64,000 nucleotides of DNA from Raffaelea ambrosiae (lineage: Eukaryota > Ascomycota > Sordariomycetes > Ophiostomatales > Ophiostomataceae): the NCBI GenBank assembly GCA_002778195.1, contig PCDI01000006.1:2547950-2611949 (forward strand), written 5' to 3'. The translations under genes and the position numbers were made by a program. The notes below the pieces were generated by a model. It saw nothing but the letters and a program-made list of their open reading frames with translations, was not told the DNA's origin and did no database searches. Positions 30,495-40,959 of the stretch are shown piece by piece. Position 1 is the first letter of the stretch. The number at the start of each line of letters is the position of its first letter.

Positions 30495-33103
30495 GCCGGG
30501 GGTGGACGGGGTCCGGCACGCCGCAGCAGCAGCTGGGTGGTGGCGAGAGGGGGGAGCCCTAGAAGGGGCGCGAGAGACGGTCTGCTAGGCCAGGCGCAGC
30601 CCACGTTTCTGTCCCTGTCTGGTGGTGGCAAAACTTGTTTGGGAGAGGACCCCGATCCGCCGAAATGCCTGTCCACACAAAGAATGCTGTGGAGGCAGGG
30701 CGGCGGGCTAGACAGGAGGAGAGGAGAGGGGGGGGGACGAGCCGTTTCCTGTTGGGTGGACAAGGAAAGCCAGCGCCGGAAGCCTTCAGAGAAGACGTCT
30801 GCTCGATGCGCTCTTCTCGTCAGGAATGTTGATGCGATCGTGAGGAATGCGAGTTGTTTTTGTCTCAAACCACGCTTCGGCTCGTGGGCGGTCTTGTCTT
30901 TTTTTTTTGGCGAGGAATGCGGGTCGATCGGAGCGTCAGTTGCAAGAAGATGGGGTATCAAAGAAAAGACGTTGCGATCTAGAGATTAGTAGCAAGAGAG
31001 TAGTAGAGGAGATGAGAAGATGTGAGGAGGGAGTCTTGTGAGGTGGTTCTGTGTGCGAGGTGTCAACACTTAGTCCAGACTGTTGTTCTCTTTTGTGTGT
31101 TGCGAGAAGAAGAGATCAAGAGAGAGAGAGGGAGAGCGGCTCCTCGCGTTTCGAACAGAAAGGCTGACGTGCCTTTTTGCTTGGATGCTGGCCACCCTTG
31201 GGAGGGAGATTTGCGGTGGCTGGGAAGAAATTCAGGAACAGGCAAAGTCGCTCAAAGTCAAAAACAACATGCACAACAGAAGGAAAAAACAAAGATGGCT
31301 GGTCAATGTGTGAGTATGGATGGATCTGGTGATGGATGGTGTGGGAAAGAAGGAGAGAGAGAGGGAGGAATGCAAACCAGAAAAAAAGCAGGGCGGCCCT
31401 TTCTTTTTCTTACTGCGCCATTCCAATTGTTCTGCCCTTTTTTCGGGCTGCTGCTTGGGCTGGGCGCACACCACGCTGTCACCCGGCCAGTCGCTTGGTG
31501 GTCTGGGTAGCGCAGGGGGGCGTGCAAGAAGAAGTACCTCTTGTGTGAGCTCACAGGCAGAAAGATACCTTGTCATTAGCAGCTGGGGCCGACACATAAG
31601 ACGCCAGAGGAGTTTGACCCTCATCTTATTTTTTTGGCCTTGTGCCTGGTCCGTGATGTCAACAAAAATCAGAGGGGCTGGGTGGCGTTGGCTAGGAAAC
31701 ACAGACCAGGGGTTGCTGGGTGTGGGGCGCAGCGTTGGGACCCCCCCCCTGTCCCGACAGGAACAGCCCAGGCACCTGCAGCGCCAAAAGGTCAGGCACC
31801 GCCGGGCGCCAATTCTCGGGCGCTAGCAGAAAGAGACAACATAACAGGGGAAGAGCTGCCCAGAGCAAACCACCACCATACTACGACTGATAGTACATAG
31901 TAATATCATAACTAGTAGCTATGCACTATGTATCTACTATACCGCATATACGCTTACAAGGAATGAACCTAGCAACAGACCCCCCCCCAAGCCCACATAT
32001 AGCCCATATCCTAGTGACGAATAATTAGCGCTCGCAACAGCCCAGCATGAAGACTTTGCAGTATGCGTATTACAGGGCCTCTTTTTTTTTTAACTCGTCA
32101 CTGCAAAGTACCCAGTAATAATACGTATGCCCCTACCGAATGAAAGGAGCCGCTAGTTCTCGGTTTTCTCCTTTTGTGTCCTCGCTTCGCTCGCCCCTCG
32201 TATTGCTTCACCACTCGTTGCACACAGCAACCACCACCCAACCAGCGGGACCCTCTGCCTTCTCCCCTCTGCTTCACCTTCGCCGCAGTTTGCGTGTCAG
32301 ACGCCGCCTTTTTGCGAGAGAAAAAAAAAAAGAAGCTTCTTTTGCGGTGAGGCATCTTATGGACAATGCAGCAATACTACCATACGAGTATGTGCTTTGT
32401 ACCATGCAAGATACGTGTTCTCTGGTAAACACACCGTACTCGTACACCGTATTTCCCTGCCCTCTTCTTTTCTTGTTCCCGGCCCCAGTGACGTCTTCTT
32501 CCCGCCCGTGCCGTGGTCTGGACACTGCCTGTTTTTGGAAACCCACCGCCTCTCCCTCTCTCTCTGTCTCTGCTCTCCCTTGGATCTGACAGCTGCAACG
32601 ATCTACATCGCCAAGACCTGCTGTGCCATTCGGACGTGGTGGTGTGTGCCGTCTGCAAGTGAGCCTCTATGGTGGACGCAACTACTTTGTCCTACTCGCA
32701 TGTACGACTACTCGTAGGCTGCCCGATGGGCCAGCATCCTGGACGCGTCCACGTATATAAGAAGGACTCCACAGGCCCCCCTCCTCCGTCGTCATCTCGC
32801 ACCGCCCACAACATGTTCCATGTGGCCCCGTCAAGGGCTGTGACGTATTTCCTCTGGCTTGCCTGGGACCCAGCCAAAAAAAAGTCAAAACAATGCCTCC
32901 CTGCGTCAGCAGAGAGCTGCCAGGACACACAGAGCCACGAGCTGGCTGAGACCTGGTTCCTGTTCTGGTCTCCCTTGCATGGAAGATGAAGTGTGCACCA
33001 TGCGTACATAGGGGTACTATGATTGATGGATGTTTTGTTGTTGTGCGAGTAAGCTTCATCATTCGTGCATCGTTCTATTTACAGCAGCGCGCGTGGGCCC
33101 CCA
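30495..33103. other. Intergenic region upstream of FIG1, downstream of SLD2
   Basis: About 2.6 kb, FIG1 promoter side and SLD2 3' side. Purine-rich 30960-31400 on the plus strand (FIG1 leader is pyrimidine-rich on its own strand), C8-C9 runs near 31741 and 31981, and an AT-rich stretch 31880-31990. A copy of the FIG1-intron 22-mer is at 32172-32193. No gene recognised. Confidence 0.5.
32172..32193. repeat. Inverted 22-bp copy of the FIG1-intron repeat
   Basis: Exact reverse complement of 29978-29999 (core CCTCGCTTCGCTCG). It is isolated here, not tandem. Confidence 0.85.
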
Positions 33104-34996
33104 TCACCGACGTCTCCGGAACCGACTGTTGAACCCAGGCCCGCCCTTGGATCCCTTGTTCCGCAGCTTCAGCCTCTTGAAGTTGGCATGCGCCAGCTCG
33201 TTCACCTTGCGCGCCGCCTTCTTCACTGTCCCTTCCGTGCCGCCCTTTCCGTCCTTTCCGTCTTTTCCGTCCTTTCCGTGCTTTCTGGCCTTTGTACCCT
33301 TTGCAGCCTTCTTCGCCCTGCTCGCCTTCTTCTGGCCGCCCTCGTCTCCCTCGTCACCGAATTCTGATCCAGACAGCTCAGCCATGGCTGCTGCTGCTGC
33401 TGCTTCTTCTGCCGTGATGGCTGCATCCACCCGTGTTTCAAATAGGGCCTCCTTCTCCGCGTCGCCGTCGTTGTCGTCGTCCCCCTCCTCGGCCATCGAC
33501 CCGGCCGCTGGCCGCTTCGTCCGCGTGGGCCGCATCCGCACAAACCGCGTCGTCCGCTTCTGGCCCTTCTTCTTGAACACCCGCAACGGCTGTCCGTCGC
33601 GGCCGTTCTGTTCTTCGGGCGGGCTGTCGTACAGGCCTTCGTCGTCAAAGCCGTCCAGCAGCCGGCGCGGCTCCGGCTCCGGCTCGGCACCCAGGGGGGC
33701 TGGTTCGTGGGCGCGCTGGCTGTCTTGCACCTGGACATGGCGGTCCCTGGGCACATCGGCCTTTGCCAGTCCTGCTGCTGGTCCCGTCGAGGGTCCCGTC
33801 GGGGGTTCCGTCGGGGGTCCCGTCGATGGTTTCGCCATGGGCCGAGCAGGCGGCCGAGAGGGAGGCCCTCCCTCCTCCAGATCGCGCAGCACATCCAGCT
33901 GCTCGTCCAGCTCGTCTTCCTCCATCTTGCGCAGACTCGCCAGTACGCTGCTCAGCCCGCGCACGAGCGGTTTCCGCGGCAGCCGCAACCGGCCCGGCGG
34001 CGACAAGAACACGCCGTTCTCGTCCACGGTGGGCGGAATCGCCGGTGGTGGTGCGCGGCGCAGAAACGCCGGCGTGGCAAACTCCTTGGACGGGGTGTCG
34101 CCCGGTGACATTGGTTGCTGGTTTTGCGAGAACATGTTGACATCCCGGGCCTTCAATGGCGTTGTGAACAGTGGGGCCTTGGTAGTCGTAGTCGTAGCAG
34201 CCGTCCTGGTGATCCCTGAGCCGGCCGTAAACCGATCCAGCAGGTTGCGCTTCGCTGACGACATGGGCGTCCGTCCCAGCCGGCGCCGGCCCATTCCCAG
34301 ATCGTCATCGTCGTCGTCGTCGACGTCGCCACGGCCCCCGAAATGCACATCAAGTGTCTGCTTGCGTGGTGTCGTCACAAGCAGAGCACAGTTTGCCGTT
34401 GCCGTTGTCGTGGCCGCGTCCACCGCCACCGCCTCGCCCACGATTGCCCCTCTGCACTTGGACGGCGTGGCATCGACCCCCAGAGCTCTCCTGCGCCCCG
34501 ACATGTTGTCATGCTCTTCCGAGAGAACGTCAAACAGTCCCAGGACCCGGCCGTCCCGCTGCGGCGTAGGCCCGATCGAGGTCGGCACGACCGGGCTGAA
34601 GAGCTTGCGCGAGATGGAGGGCGTGACGGCGTCTGCTGCTGGTGCCCCTGCAAACATGTTGGCCGAGGCGCTCTCTTTCAGCGGTGTCCGGGCTGAGCGC
34701 AGGCGTTTCGAAGGCGTCGTCAGCTGTTCGGCCAGCGGTGGTGCCTCGTTCGACTTGCGTTTCCTCCTGTGGTGCTCCTTCTTGTGCGGTTCCGGGGCTG
34801 CCGTCTTGCCGGACAGGACGTTGCGCAGTTTGTTGTACGTCGTGTACTTTTGGGCGATCTCCGTGTTCCGCTTGATGTCGTCGCGGCTGGGCTTTGCCCC
34901 CGCGTGATCGCGTGCCCATGCCGTCTCCCATGTCTTGAGCTCCAGACGCAGCTGCTGCGACTGGGCTTCGTAGCCCGCTTTCTGTTCGGCGTCCAT
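33104..34996 (-). CDS. SLD2: DNA replication initiation regulator SLD2 (Drc1)
   Basis: Single exon, 630 residues. Sld2 is phosphorylated by S-phase CDK and then bridges Dpb11 to the origin machinery with Sld3. The N-terminus holds the conserved block WETAWARDH, KPSRDDIKRN, IAQKYTTYNKLRNVLSG (about 20-65). Many SP/TP CDK-type sites follow (TTPSKR, RTPLK, FSPVVP, GPTPQR, ATPSK, TTPRK, RTPMS, TTPLK, MSPGDTPSK, LSPPGR). The C-terminus has the basic conserved patch FKRLKLRNKGSKG. Low-complexity stretches: a GPPT/GPST proline repeat (33780-33835) and a KDG repeat (33240-33290). The start is the first ATG of the conserved frame, immediately after a 12-base A run. MCB-type boxes lie about 200 bp upstream. 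Confidence 0.93.
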   Translation of the reverse strand: MDAEQKAGYEAQSQQLRLELKTWETAWARDHAGAKPSRDDIKRNTEIAQKYTTYNKLRNVLSGKTAAPEPHKKEHHRRKRKSNEAPPLAEQLTTPSKRLRSARTPLKESASANMFAGAPAADAVTPSISRKLFSPVVPTSIGPTPQRDGRVLGLFDVLSEEHDNMSGRRRALGVDATPSKCRGAIVGEAVAVDAATTTATANCALLVTTPRKQTLDVHFGGRGDVDDDDDDDLGMGRRRLGRTPMSSAKRNLLDRFTAGSGITRTAATTTTTKAPLFTTPLKARDVNMFSQNQQPMSPGDTPSKEFATPAFLRRAPPPAIPPTVDENGVFLSPPGRLRLPRKPLVRGLSSVLASLRKMEEDELDEQLDVLRDLEEGGPPSRPPARPMAKPSTGPPTEPPTGPSTGPAAGLAKADVPRDRHVQVQDSQRAHEPAPLGAEPEPEPRRLLDGFDDEGLYDSPPEEQNGRDGQPLRVFKKKGQKRTTRFVRMRPTRTKRPAAGSMAEEGDDDNDGDAEKEALFETRVDAAITAEEAAAAAAMAELSGSEFGDEGDEGGQKKASRAKKAAKGTKARKHGKDGKDGKDGKGGTEGTVKKAARKVNELAHANFKRLKLRNKGSKGGPGFNSRFRRRR

Positions 34997-35541
34997 GTTT
35001 TTTTTTTTTTGTCGGCTACAAAGAAGAGGGAAACCCTGTGAAATCAAAAAAGAAAGAAAAAGCAAAAGGGCATGGTGCACACAGGCATACGTCGTGTGTT
35101 TGGTGTGTGTGTGTCTCTCTCTCTGTGTGTGGTAAATCTGGGTGCGGACGAGGCCCTTATAATTAAGCTTGATGAGGGTGGTGAGCTAAAAGACGCGACT
35201 GGAAACGCGTCCCGAGCTGCAAGACCTGGGTGGTGTATTGGCGGGGGTGTAAGTTTTTTAGTGGGCTCGTCGCGTCTCTGGTCGTGTCTTTCCCCCACTG
35301 TACGGTGTAACTCTAGCGCTTTCAGTGGTAATGGGGTCGCCCCCTATTAGGCACCTTCTTTGCGGCCAATGCGGACTGACGATGTTATCACTTATCGGCG
35401 TTTTGCCTCTTGCCACCCAACTTGCAGTCAACCTATTCACGACGACGCACCCTCGACCTTGAGGGGGGGTTTGTTTTCGTTTTCCCATACCACGAGATAA
35501 TCTTTCGGTGTCCTCTCCACGACTATGCATTTCTTCGTGCC
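34997..35541. promoter_or_regulatory. Divergent promoter region between SLD2 and the RING gene
   Basis: 545 bp between start codons. Contains GT/CT microsatellite-like sequence at 35099-35130, MCB-type boxes at 35193-35210, and CCAAT at about 35366. Confidence 0.55.
35193..35210. promoter_or_regulatory. MCB-type boxes upstream of SLD2
   Basis: ACGCGA at 35193-35198 and a perfect ACGCGT at 35205-35210, 197-214 bp upstream of the SLD2 start and over 330 bp from the RING gene. This is the same hexamer as upstream of MSH2 and PRI1. Confidence 0.55.
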
Positions 35542-36876
35542 ATGGACGCCGCGACAGAGAGCAGCATTCCGGTGACCGGCGACCGGAAAAATGAGGAACA
35601 CAAGGAGGCCGCTGTTGAGGGGCTGACGAAGACGACGACGGCGACGACGACGACGACAGCAACGGCGGGCACACCACAGGCAGCGACAGACACAGAGACC
35701 ACTGCCCCCGACGACCACTCCGACGCGACGACCACGCGCTGCGTCATCTGCCTCGACGCCGTCTCCGAGCCATGCGTCGCCCAGCCGTGCGGCCATCGCC
35801 ACTTTGACTTTCTGTGCCTCGTCAGCTGGCTGCTCCAGCGCCAGCCCTCCTGTCCGCTGTGCAAGGCCACGGTCGCGACGGTCCAGTACAGCTTCAGCGC
35901 GGACGGCCGGTCGTGGAAGACGCTCCCCGTCCCGGCGCCCGAGTCCGAGAGCGAGAAGGAGGCGCCAGCGCAGGCGACGGTCCGCGCCAGCAGAGAGACA
36001 GACAGAGGCACCCGCCCGGACCGACGCGAGCGTGGCCGCTCCACCCGCTCTGCCCGCTCCGCCCGCCCGCCCGACGCATCCCTCGCCGACGCATCCCTCG
36101 CCCGCCGCCGCCGCGTCTACCGCCTCGGCCTCTACTCGCTCCATGTCGGCGCCAACCGGCACTCGCGCTACTACCGCGAGCTGACGCCGCAGCTGTTTGT
36201 CCAGGACCCGGACCTGGTGTCGCGGGCGCGCGCGTTTGTGAGGCGCGAGCTGACGGTTCTCCTCCCGGGCGGGTTGACGTCGCCTCCGCGTGGTGGTGCT
36301 TCTTCTTCCTCCTCCTCCACCTCCTCCCAGACCCGCAACACCGCCAACGCCGAGTTCCTCCTCGAATACATTGTCGCCATCCTCAAGACCATCGACATCC
36401 AGGGCAGTGCCGGCCAGGCGGAGGAGCTGCTCCGAGAATTCTTCGGCCGGGACCACACGCGGCTGTTCCTGCACGAGCTGCGGAGCTGGCTGCGCAGTCC
36501 GTACCTGACGCTGGCAAGCTGGGACCGGCATGTGCAGTACGGGCGGCCGGCGTCCTATGCGGAGGCGGAACGGAGTGAGGAGGGGCGGAGGGAAAGGAGG
36601 GAAAACGGGGGAAACGGGGAAAACGGGGGAAGCGGGGGGGACGGGGGAAACAGCAGCAGTGATCGTGTGGGTAGACACCGTGATCGCCCACCACAGCAGC
36701 ACGGATACACCCGCACGGGAGGCTCCCACTGGCGACCGTCAACCAAACGAGCAGGCAAACACCGAGACGGCCGCCATGGGCAGCAGCCAGCAGTCGCGGA
36801 CAGGCCCCCGCGGTACCGCCCACGGCGCAACGAGGCAGCCCTCGAAGAAGCCTGCCGGCGGTACGATCCAAGCTGA
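35542..36876 (+). CDS. TOPORS-like RING-type E3 ubiquitin ligase
   Basis: Single exon, 444 residues; 35542 is the first ATG of the frame (GCCATGG). Residues 68-112 form a C3HC4 RING: CVICLD, CVAQPCGHRH, FLCLVSW, PSCPLCKA. Residues about 193-333 resemble the domain after the RING in TOPORS and its fungal relatives: YRLGLYSLHVG, RYYRELTPQLF, ARAFVRRELTVLL, LLEYIVAILKTIDIQ, FLHELRSWLRSPY and WDRHVQYG. TOPORS proteins act as nuclear ubiquitin and SUMO ligases; function here is by family only. Ahead of the RING is a Thr-rich low-complexity stretch; after about 345 the protein is disordered and basic, beginning with a Gly/Asn repeat encoded by a G-run array (36590-36651). Confidence 0.82.
   Translation: MDAATESSIPVTGDRKNEEHKEAAVEGLTKTTTATTTTTATAGTPQAATDTETTAPDDHSDATTTRCVICLDAVSEPCVAQPCGHRHFDFLCLVSWLLQRQPSCPLCKATVATVQYSFSADGRSWKTLPVPAPESESEKEAPAQATVRASRETDRGTRPDRRERGRSTRSARSARPPDASLADASLARRRRVYRLGLYSLHVGANRHSRYYRELTPQLFVQDPDLVSRARAFVRRELTVLLPGGLTSPPRGGASSSSSSTSSQTRNTANAEFLLEYIVAILKTIDIQGSAGQAEELLREFFGRDHTRLFLHELRSWLRSPYLTLASWDRHVQYGRPASYAEAERSEEGRRERRENGGNGENGGSGGDGGNSSSDRVGRHRDRPPQQHGYTRTGGSHWRPSTKRAGKHRDGRHGQQPAVADRPPRYRPRRNEAALEEACRRYDPS
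36590..36651 (+). repeat. Coding G-run array (GGGGGAAAC-like), G-quadruplex-prone
   Basis: At least four runs of four to seven G separated by 2-5 bases (AAAC, AAAAC, AAGC, AC) on the coding strand, encoding a Glu/Asn/Gly-rich linker (ENGGNGENGG) of the RING protein. Confidence 0.85.
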
Positions 36877-37686
36877 AGGAAGAGAGCTGCGAGGCGTGTG
36901 CCTTTGCCAAGAAGGGGACGACGACCTGAACAACCTTTTTTCTTTTCTTTTCTCCCAACACCTTCCCTTTCGGAACCATACGCCTTGGCTGGACTCTGTC
37001 CACGATACGCCTACGCCGACTTGTGTCGTTTGATCACATGCCAGGAGAGTGGCAGACAAACCACCAGTCCGCTTGGAAACGCCATGGAGTAACAACTCTT
37101 GTCGAGCCCATACAAGCTTGGCAAGACATGGCAGCACAGCGGAGTGTAATTGCCCGAAAGGGAACATTGTATAACACACCCTACGAAATCGAGATGCCGT
37201 GCAGAGCCGTGCCAGATGCGACAGACAGGCAATACACCTACCCCATTTGGCCAACATTATGTACAAACAATATTAGCACATATCCTGCATAGGGAATTCA
37301 AAATCCAAGCGGCAGAGTGTTGATACGCAAAAGTGATCGGATCGAATTATCTGTACAGATACGAGCTGCTGTAACCATGAAAGCTGGAACCTCCTTTTTT
37401 GTTTTTGTTTTTCTCTTTAGTCAAATTTTCTCCGTCCGCGGTCGGCGGAAAGCGTGCTTCGATTTGTTCTACGTGGATTGGTAAGCGTTTCGGAGCAGCC
37501 AACTACAAATGGAGACATTTCGGGGGAGCTCTCGGCGTGCAACATGACGCGGGATCGTTAGAACGACGATCTTGTCGGGTCCAGCTATTTTTTTTCTCTC
37601 TCTCTCATTTTCCCCTTGTTACTCTTCGCTTCACTTGATCTGCACAACTCAACCGAAAGCTTGCCATATTGACCACAACAACCACC
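36877..37686. other. Intergenic region between the RING gene and the DsbA-like gene
   Basis: 810 bp, both flanking genes on the plus strand. No coding signal seen. The last 120 bp are T/C-rich leader ending in CAACCACC before the ATG. Confidence 0.5.
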
Positions 37687-38465
37687 ATGGCCGTCATCGA
37701 CATCAAGATCGTCTCGGACGTCATTTGTCCATTTGTAAGAGCTCCCGGGCTGTCTTCAAGACATCTGTTTACCTTCAATATAGTTGTTATCTGCCTTCTC
37801 ACTCACACCCACCCCCACAGTGCTATCTCGGCAAGAAACGCCTCGAAAAGGCCATGGAGATGTACAAAAAAACCGTCCCCGGCGGCGCCGACGACCGCTT
37901 CGCCGTCTCCTGGGCTCCCTTCTATCTCGACCCGACCGCGCCCCGGCAGAGCATCCCCATCAACGAGCGCATGGCCCAAAAGTTTGGCGCCGACCGCGTG
38001 TCCGCCCTCAATGCCCGCATGCGCGCCATGGGCGCTGCCGAGGGCATCAACTTTACTCACCAGGGCAAGGTGGGCAGCACCCGGGATGCCCACCGGCTGG
38101 TCCAGCTGGCCAAAACCAAGGACGCCAAGGACGGCAAGGAGGTGCCCACCTCCTCCTCTGGGTCGTCTCTCCAAAACACCCTCATGGCCAACATCTTCCG
38201 GTCCTACTTTGAGGAGGGCGGCGACATCACGTCGCACGACATGCTGGTGGCGGCGGCCGAGAAGGCCGGCATTGACGGCGCCGAGGCGCGGGCGTGGCTG
38301 GCCGGCGACAATGGCGGGCCCGCGGTGGACGCCGAGGTGGAGACGGCGTATGCGCGAAACATTCACGGGGTGCCGCACTTTATCATCAACGACACGGTCG
38401 AGGTGGGCGGTGCGCAGAACGTGGAGACGTTTATCAGCGAGTTTGTGCGGGCAAAGAAGCAGTAA
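37687..38465 (+). CDS. DsbA/FrnE-family thioredoxin-fold oxidoreductase
   Basis: Two exons (37687-37734 and 37821-38465), 230 residues. Intron 37735-37820 (GTAAGA...CCACAG), phase 0. The N-terminus MAVIDIKIVSDVICPF joins CYLGKKRLEKA, so the active-site CxxC (CPFC) is completed only by splicing. FrnE/DsbA-like features: the SDVICPFC beta strand and helix, helical insertion FRSYFEEGGDITSHDML, and the cis-Pro loop GVPHFIIND, then VGGAQNVETFISEF. No signal peptide, so probably cytosolic. Fungal members are often annotated DSBA-like or FrnE, with unknown substrates. The start ATG has an ACCACCATGG context. Confidence 0.9.
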
Positions 38466-38814
38466 TAGTCGAGGAGGAGGCCGTGGATGCGAGGTGGATG
38501 CGCGGTGAATGTTGGTCTTTGGTATGATGCTGCTGTATGGCAACGTTGTGGGAAACCAAGAAGGGGGCATTGCGATGGCGTCGATTTGTTTAAACCCTTT
38601 TTTTTTTTTTTAGTATGAGTTGCCGGCCAAGGTCTGTTGCCTGTCCCGTCGCACACAATTGAATCTCCTATGCTGTTTCTCTCGTCCTGTTGACCTTGCT
38701 GGTCCTGCTGTGTGCCGCATACTATGAATCATTGTTGTATCCCCCCCTTTTCTCTAATACTGGGTATCATTTGTCATAATCGTCGCCGACTTTTTTTTTC
38801 TTCTTTTCTTTCTT
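38466..38814. other. Short convergent spacer between DsbA-like gene and SPC34
   Basis: 349 bp holding both 3' ends, with T12 at about 38599 and T9 near 38791. No coding signal. Confidence 0.5.
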
Positions 38815-39735
38815 TCACATATTCAACAGCCCGCCCAAGTCCTTGTCCATGGCCCGTAATCGCTCTTGCAGCTCCTTCTTTCGCCGCTCCAGCTCGCGCA
38901 CCTCCTCCTCTTCCCGTCGGAGGTCTTCTTCCGACACAATGTCAGGCACGCCACTGGACAGGCTGTTGAGCGTACCGCCTACATCGTCCTCTTCGCCATT
39001 GTTGTAGTAGTTGTTGTTGTTGTCATCGTCCTCGCCGTCGTCGCGCCAGTCGCGGTTCATCTCCTCCAGACGCTGGGCCTGCTCAGCCACCTTGGCCTCG
39101 TAGTACGCCAGCGTGTTGCTCTGCTGGGCATACTTTTGCCGCAGAACAGGGATCCGCTCCAGCGCGCCCGGCAGCGCATAGACAGAGCACAGCTTCTCGG
39201 CGCCCTTGAGCAGGATGTTGATGTCCACCTCACCCGCAGCGCGCGTGCTGCTGCTGGTGTCTTGCGAAATCTGCGCGTGCAGATCGCCGCCGAGCACCGC
39301 AGCCACGGCGGTCTGGCGCCGTGGTACCGCACTGGGCCGTGCTGTTGGGGGCCCAGTGGTCACTTCGCCGCCGGCAACATTGAAGACGGTCTGGCGACGG
39401 CGGGACGAGGACGACGTAGCGGCTTGCTCGCCGGGTGTTGCTGCTGACGTGGGCTTGGTAGTAGTGGTCGTGGTCGGCGGCGGCGGCGGCGGCGGCACAG
39501 AGAAGAGTGCACGCTCGTGGGTTTCGGTGTCACGGATGAGGCTGGTGATGTCGTCATTGTAGAGCATCGCATTGGTGAAGACTTTTGGTGGAGGGAAGCT
39601 TGTTTTTTTTTTTTTGTTAATGGGACACAAAGGAGATTCGAAGAGAGCAACTAGATCTTAGCATACTTACGGAAGGCTGCCAATTCCCTGGCATGACGCC
39701 GAGATCTGGTCTAGGTAGATCCCAAGGCGCGACAT
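38815..39735 (-). CDS. SPC34: DASH/Dam1 complex subunit SPC34
   Basis: Kinetochore-microtubule ring component. Two exons (39735-39671 and 39598-38815), 282 residues. The N-terminus MSRLGIYLDQISASCQGIGSLP continues across the intron into FPPPKVFTNAMLYNDDITSLIRDTE, matching the Spc34 N-terminal signature. Intron 39599-39670 starts GTAAGT and ends AACAAG; this AAG acceptor is the only one that restores the frame. After a Pro/Thr linker (SVPPPPPPPTTTTTT) comes DINILLKGAEKLCSVYALPGA, LRQKYAQQSNTLAYYEAKVAEQAQRLEEMN and a C-terminal coiled coil (REEEEVRELERRKKELQERL). An Asn/Asp repeat (DDDNNNNYYNN) lies between. CAAAACAACC-type repeats sit directly before the ATG. Confidence 0.93.
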
Positions 39736-39740
39736 GGCTG

Positions 39741-39781
39741 TTTTGGTTGCTTTGGTTGTTTTGGTTGTTTTGGTTGTTTGG
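39741..39781. repeat. 9-10-bp repeat (GGTTGTTTT) in the SPC34 5' leader
   Basis: Four to five copies of TTTTGGTTG(C/T) on the plus strand, that is CAACCAAAA on the SPC34 sense strand, beginning within 10 bp of the start codon. Confidence 0.85.
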
Positions 39782-40959
39782 TGAGGTTTGCGAATGGCAG
39801 CTCTATTCAGGGAACCTATCAAAATGGAAGCGCGATGCGTGACGCGCCGCTGCCGTTGTCCTATGTCATTACTGGGGCGGATAAGCCCCGCTAGCTGCAA
39901 CCCCTCTCTGTCTCCCACGCCGATAAGACTGTTCGGTGGTGGTCCATAACTGGGTCGGCTTGGCTGGCTTGACTGGGATATGTCCTTGACCGCCTCACCG
40001 CACTTGTGTGCGTTCAGTTTAAAGCGCATGCATGTGAGCGGATCCTGGTGGTTTTGTGTTTCTGTATCATTGGCAAGATGTGTTTTTCACCAGGAATGGA
40101 TTGCAGAAGACGTGAGACATGGCAGTCAGTTGACCACAGGGGGGCAGGGGAGGTTTGGCCAGGTGCAGACTGATAGATAGTCCCCATCGGCACTGTTTTC
40201 CGGTCTCTGTATTGACTAAGAGACAGGGGAAACCGAAGAAAACAAAGGGCAGAACATGGAATATCGTCACGAGCAGAAGAGGCCAAGAGAGCAAGAGACC
40301 ACCAAAAAAAAAAGGAAGAAAGAAAGAGCCCTGCCCGGCGAGGCAAGTGGGTTGTCTAGCGTTGTTGGGCGCTCCTTCCTTGTTTTGTGTAGTTGCCCAT
40401 CAAGCGGCAGGTAGCCGCACAAGCCGCGACGAGAAAGCGGCAGTTGCAACCGTTGGTCTCCTTCCGAAGAAGGCCAGTCCGTCCTGCCCATGGGCCGAGA
40501 AAATGTTGGCAACGGCGAAGCCAACGCACGAGCAATTCGCCATGCTCGTGTCGTGCCTGCCATTCTCGCCGGACACGCACCTGCCTCGGGCGAAACAACG
40601 GCAAGAGGCAAGAGGCAAAGGCAAGAAAATTTTGTTTCATCCCCACATATCTCAGCCTTGCGGGAGGAGGGAAAGCAAAAGTATTCATATGCACTAACTA
40701 CTACTATGTATGTACGATACGGTGTAAGCGGTTTCTTGTCCCTTCGTTTCGTAGACCTGCCAAATAGAGAGCGTCTGGAAGCGTCTTTGCACTATTATTA
40801 TTCAACACCCCTGCACCGTCTTCCAATCGACTAGTTGTGCATCTGGCGCCCCCAAGCATTGCTGCCCAAAGACGCTGCAGCGACCCGTTTTTGCTTGCTT
40901 TTTCCTGTGCTTCTCTGCTTCGAATTTTTCCCGTCGTTTCTTTTTCGGTCTACTTTGGA

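Noticed and set aside
35437..36729. 430-codon open frame antisense to the RING gene
   Set aside because: Shadow; the RING zinc ligands are on the plus strand.
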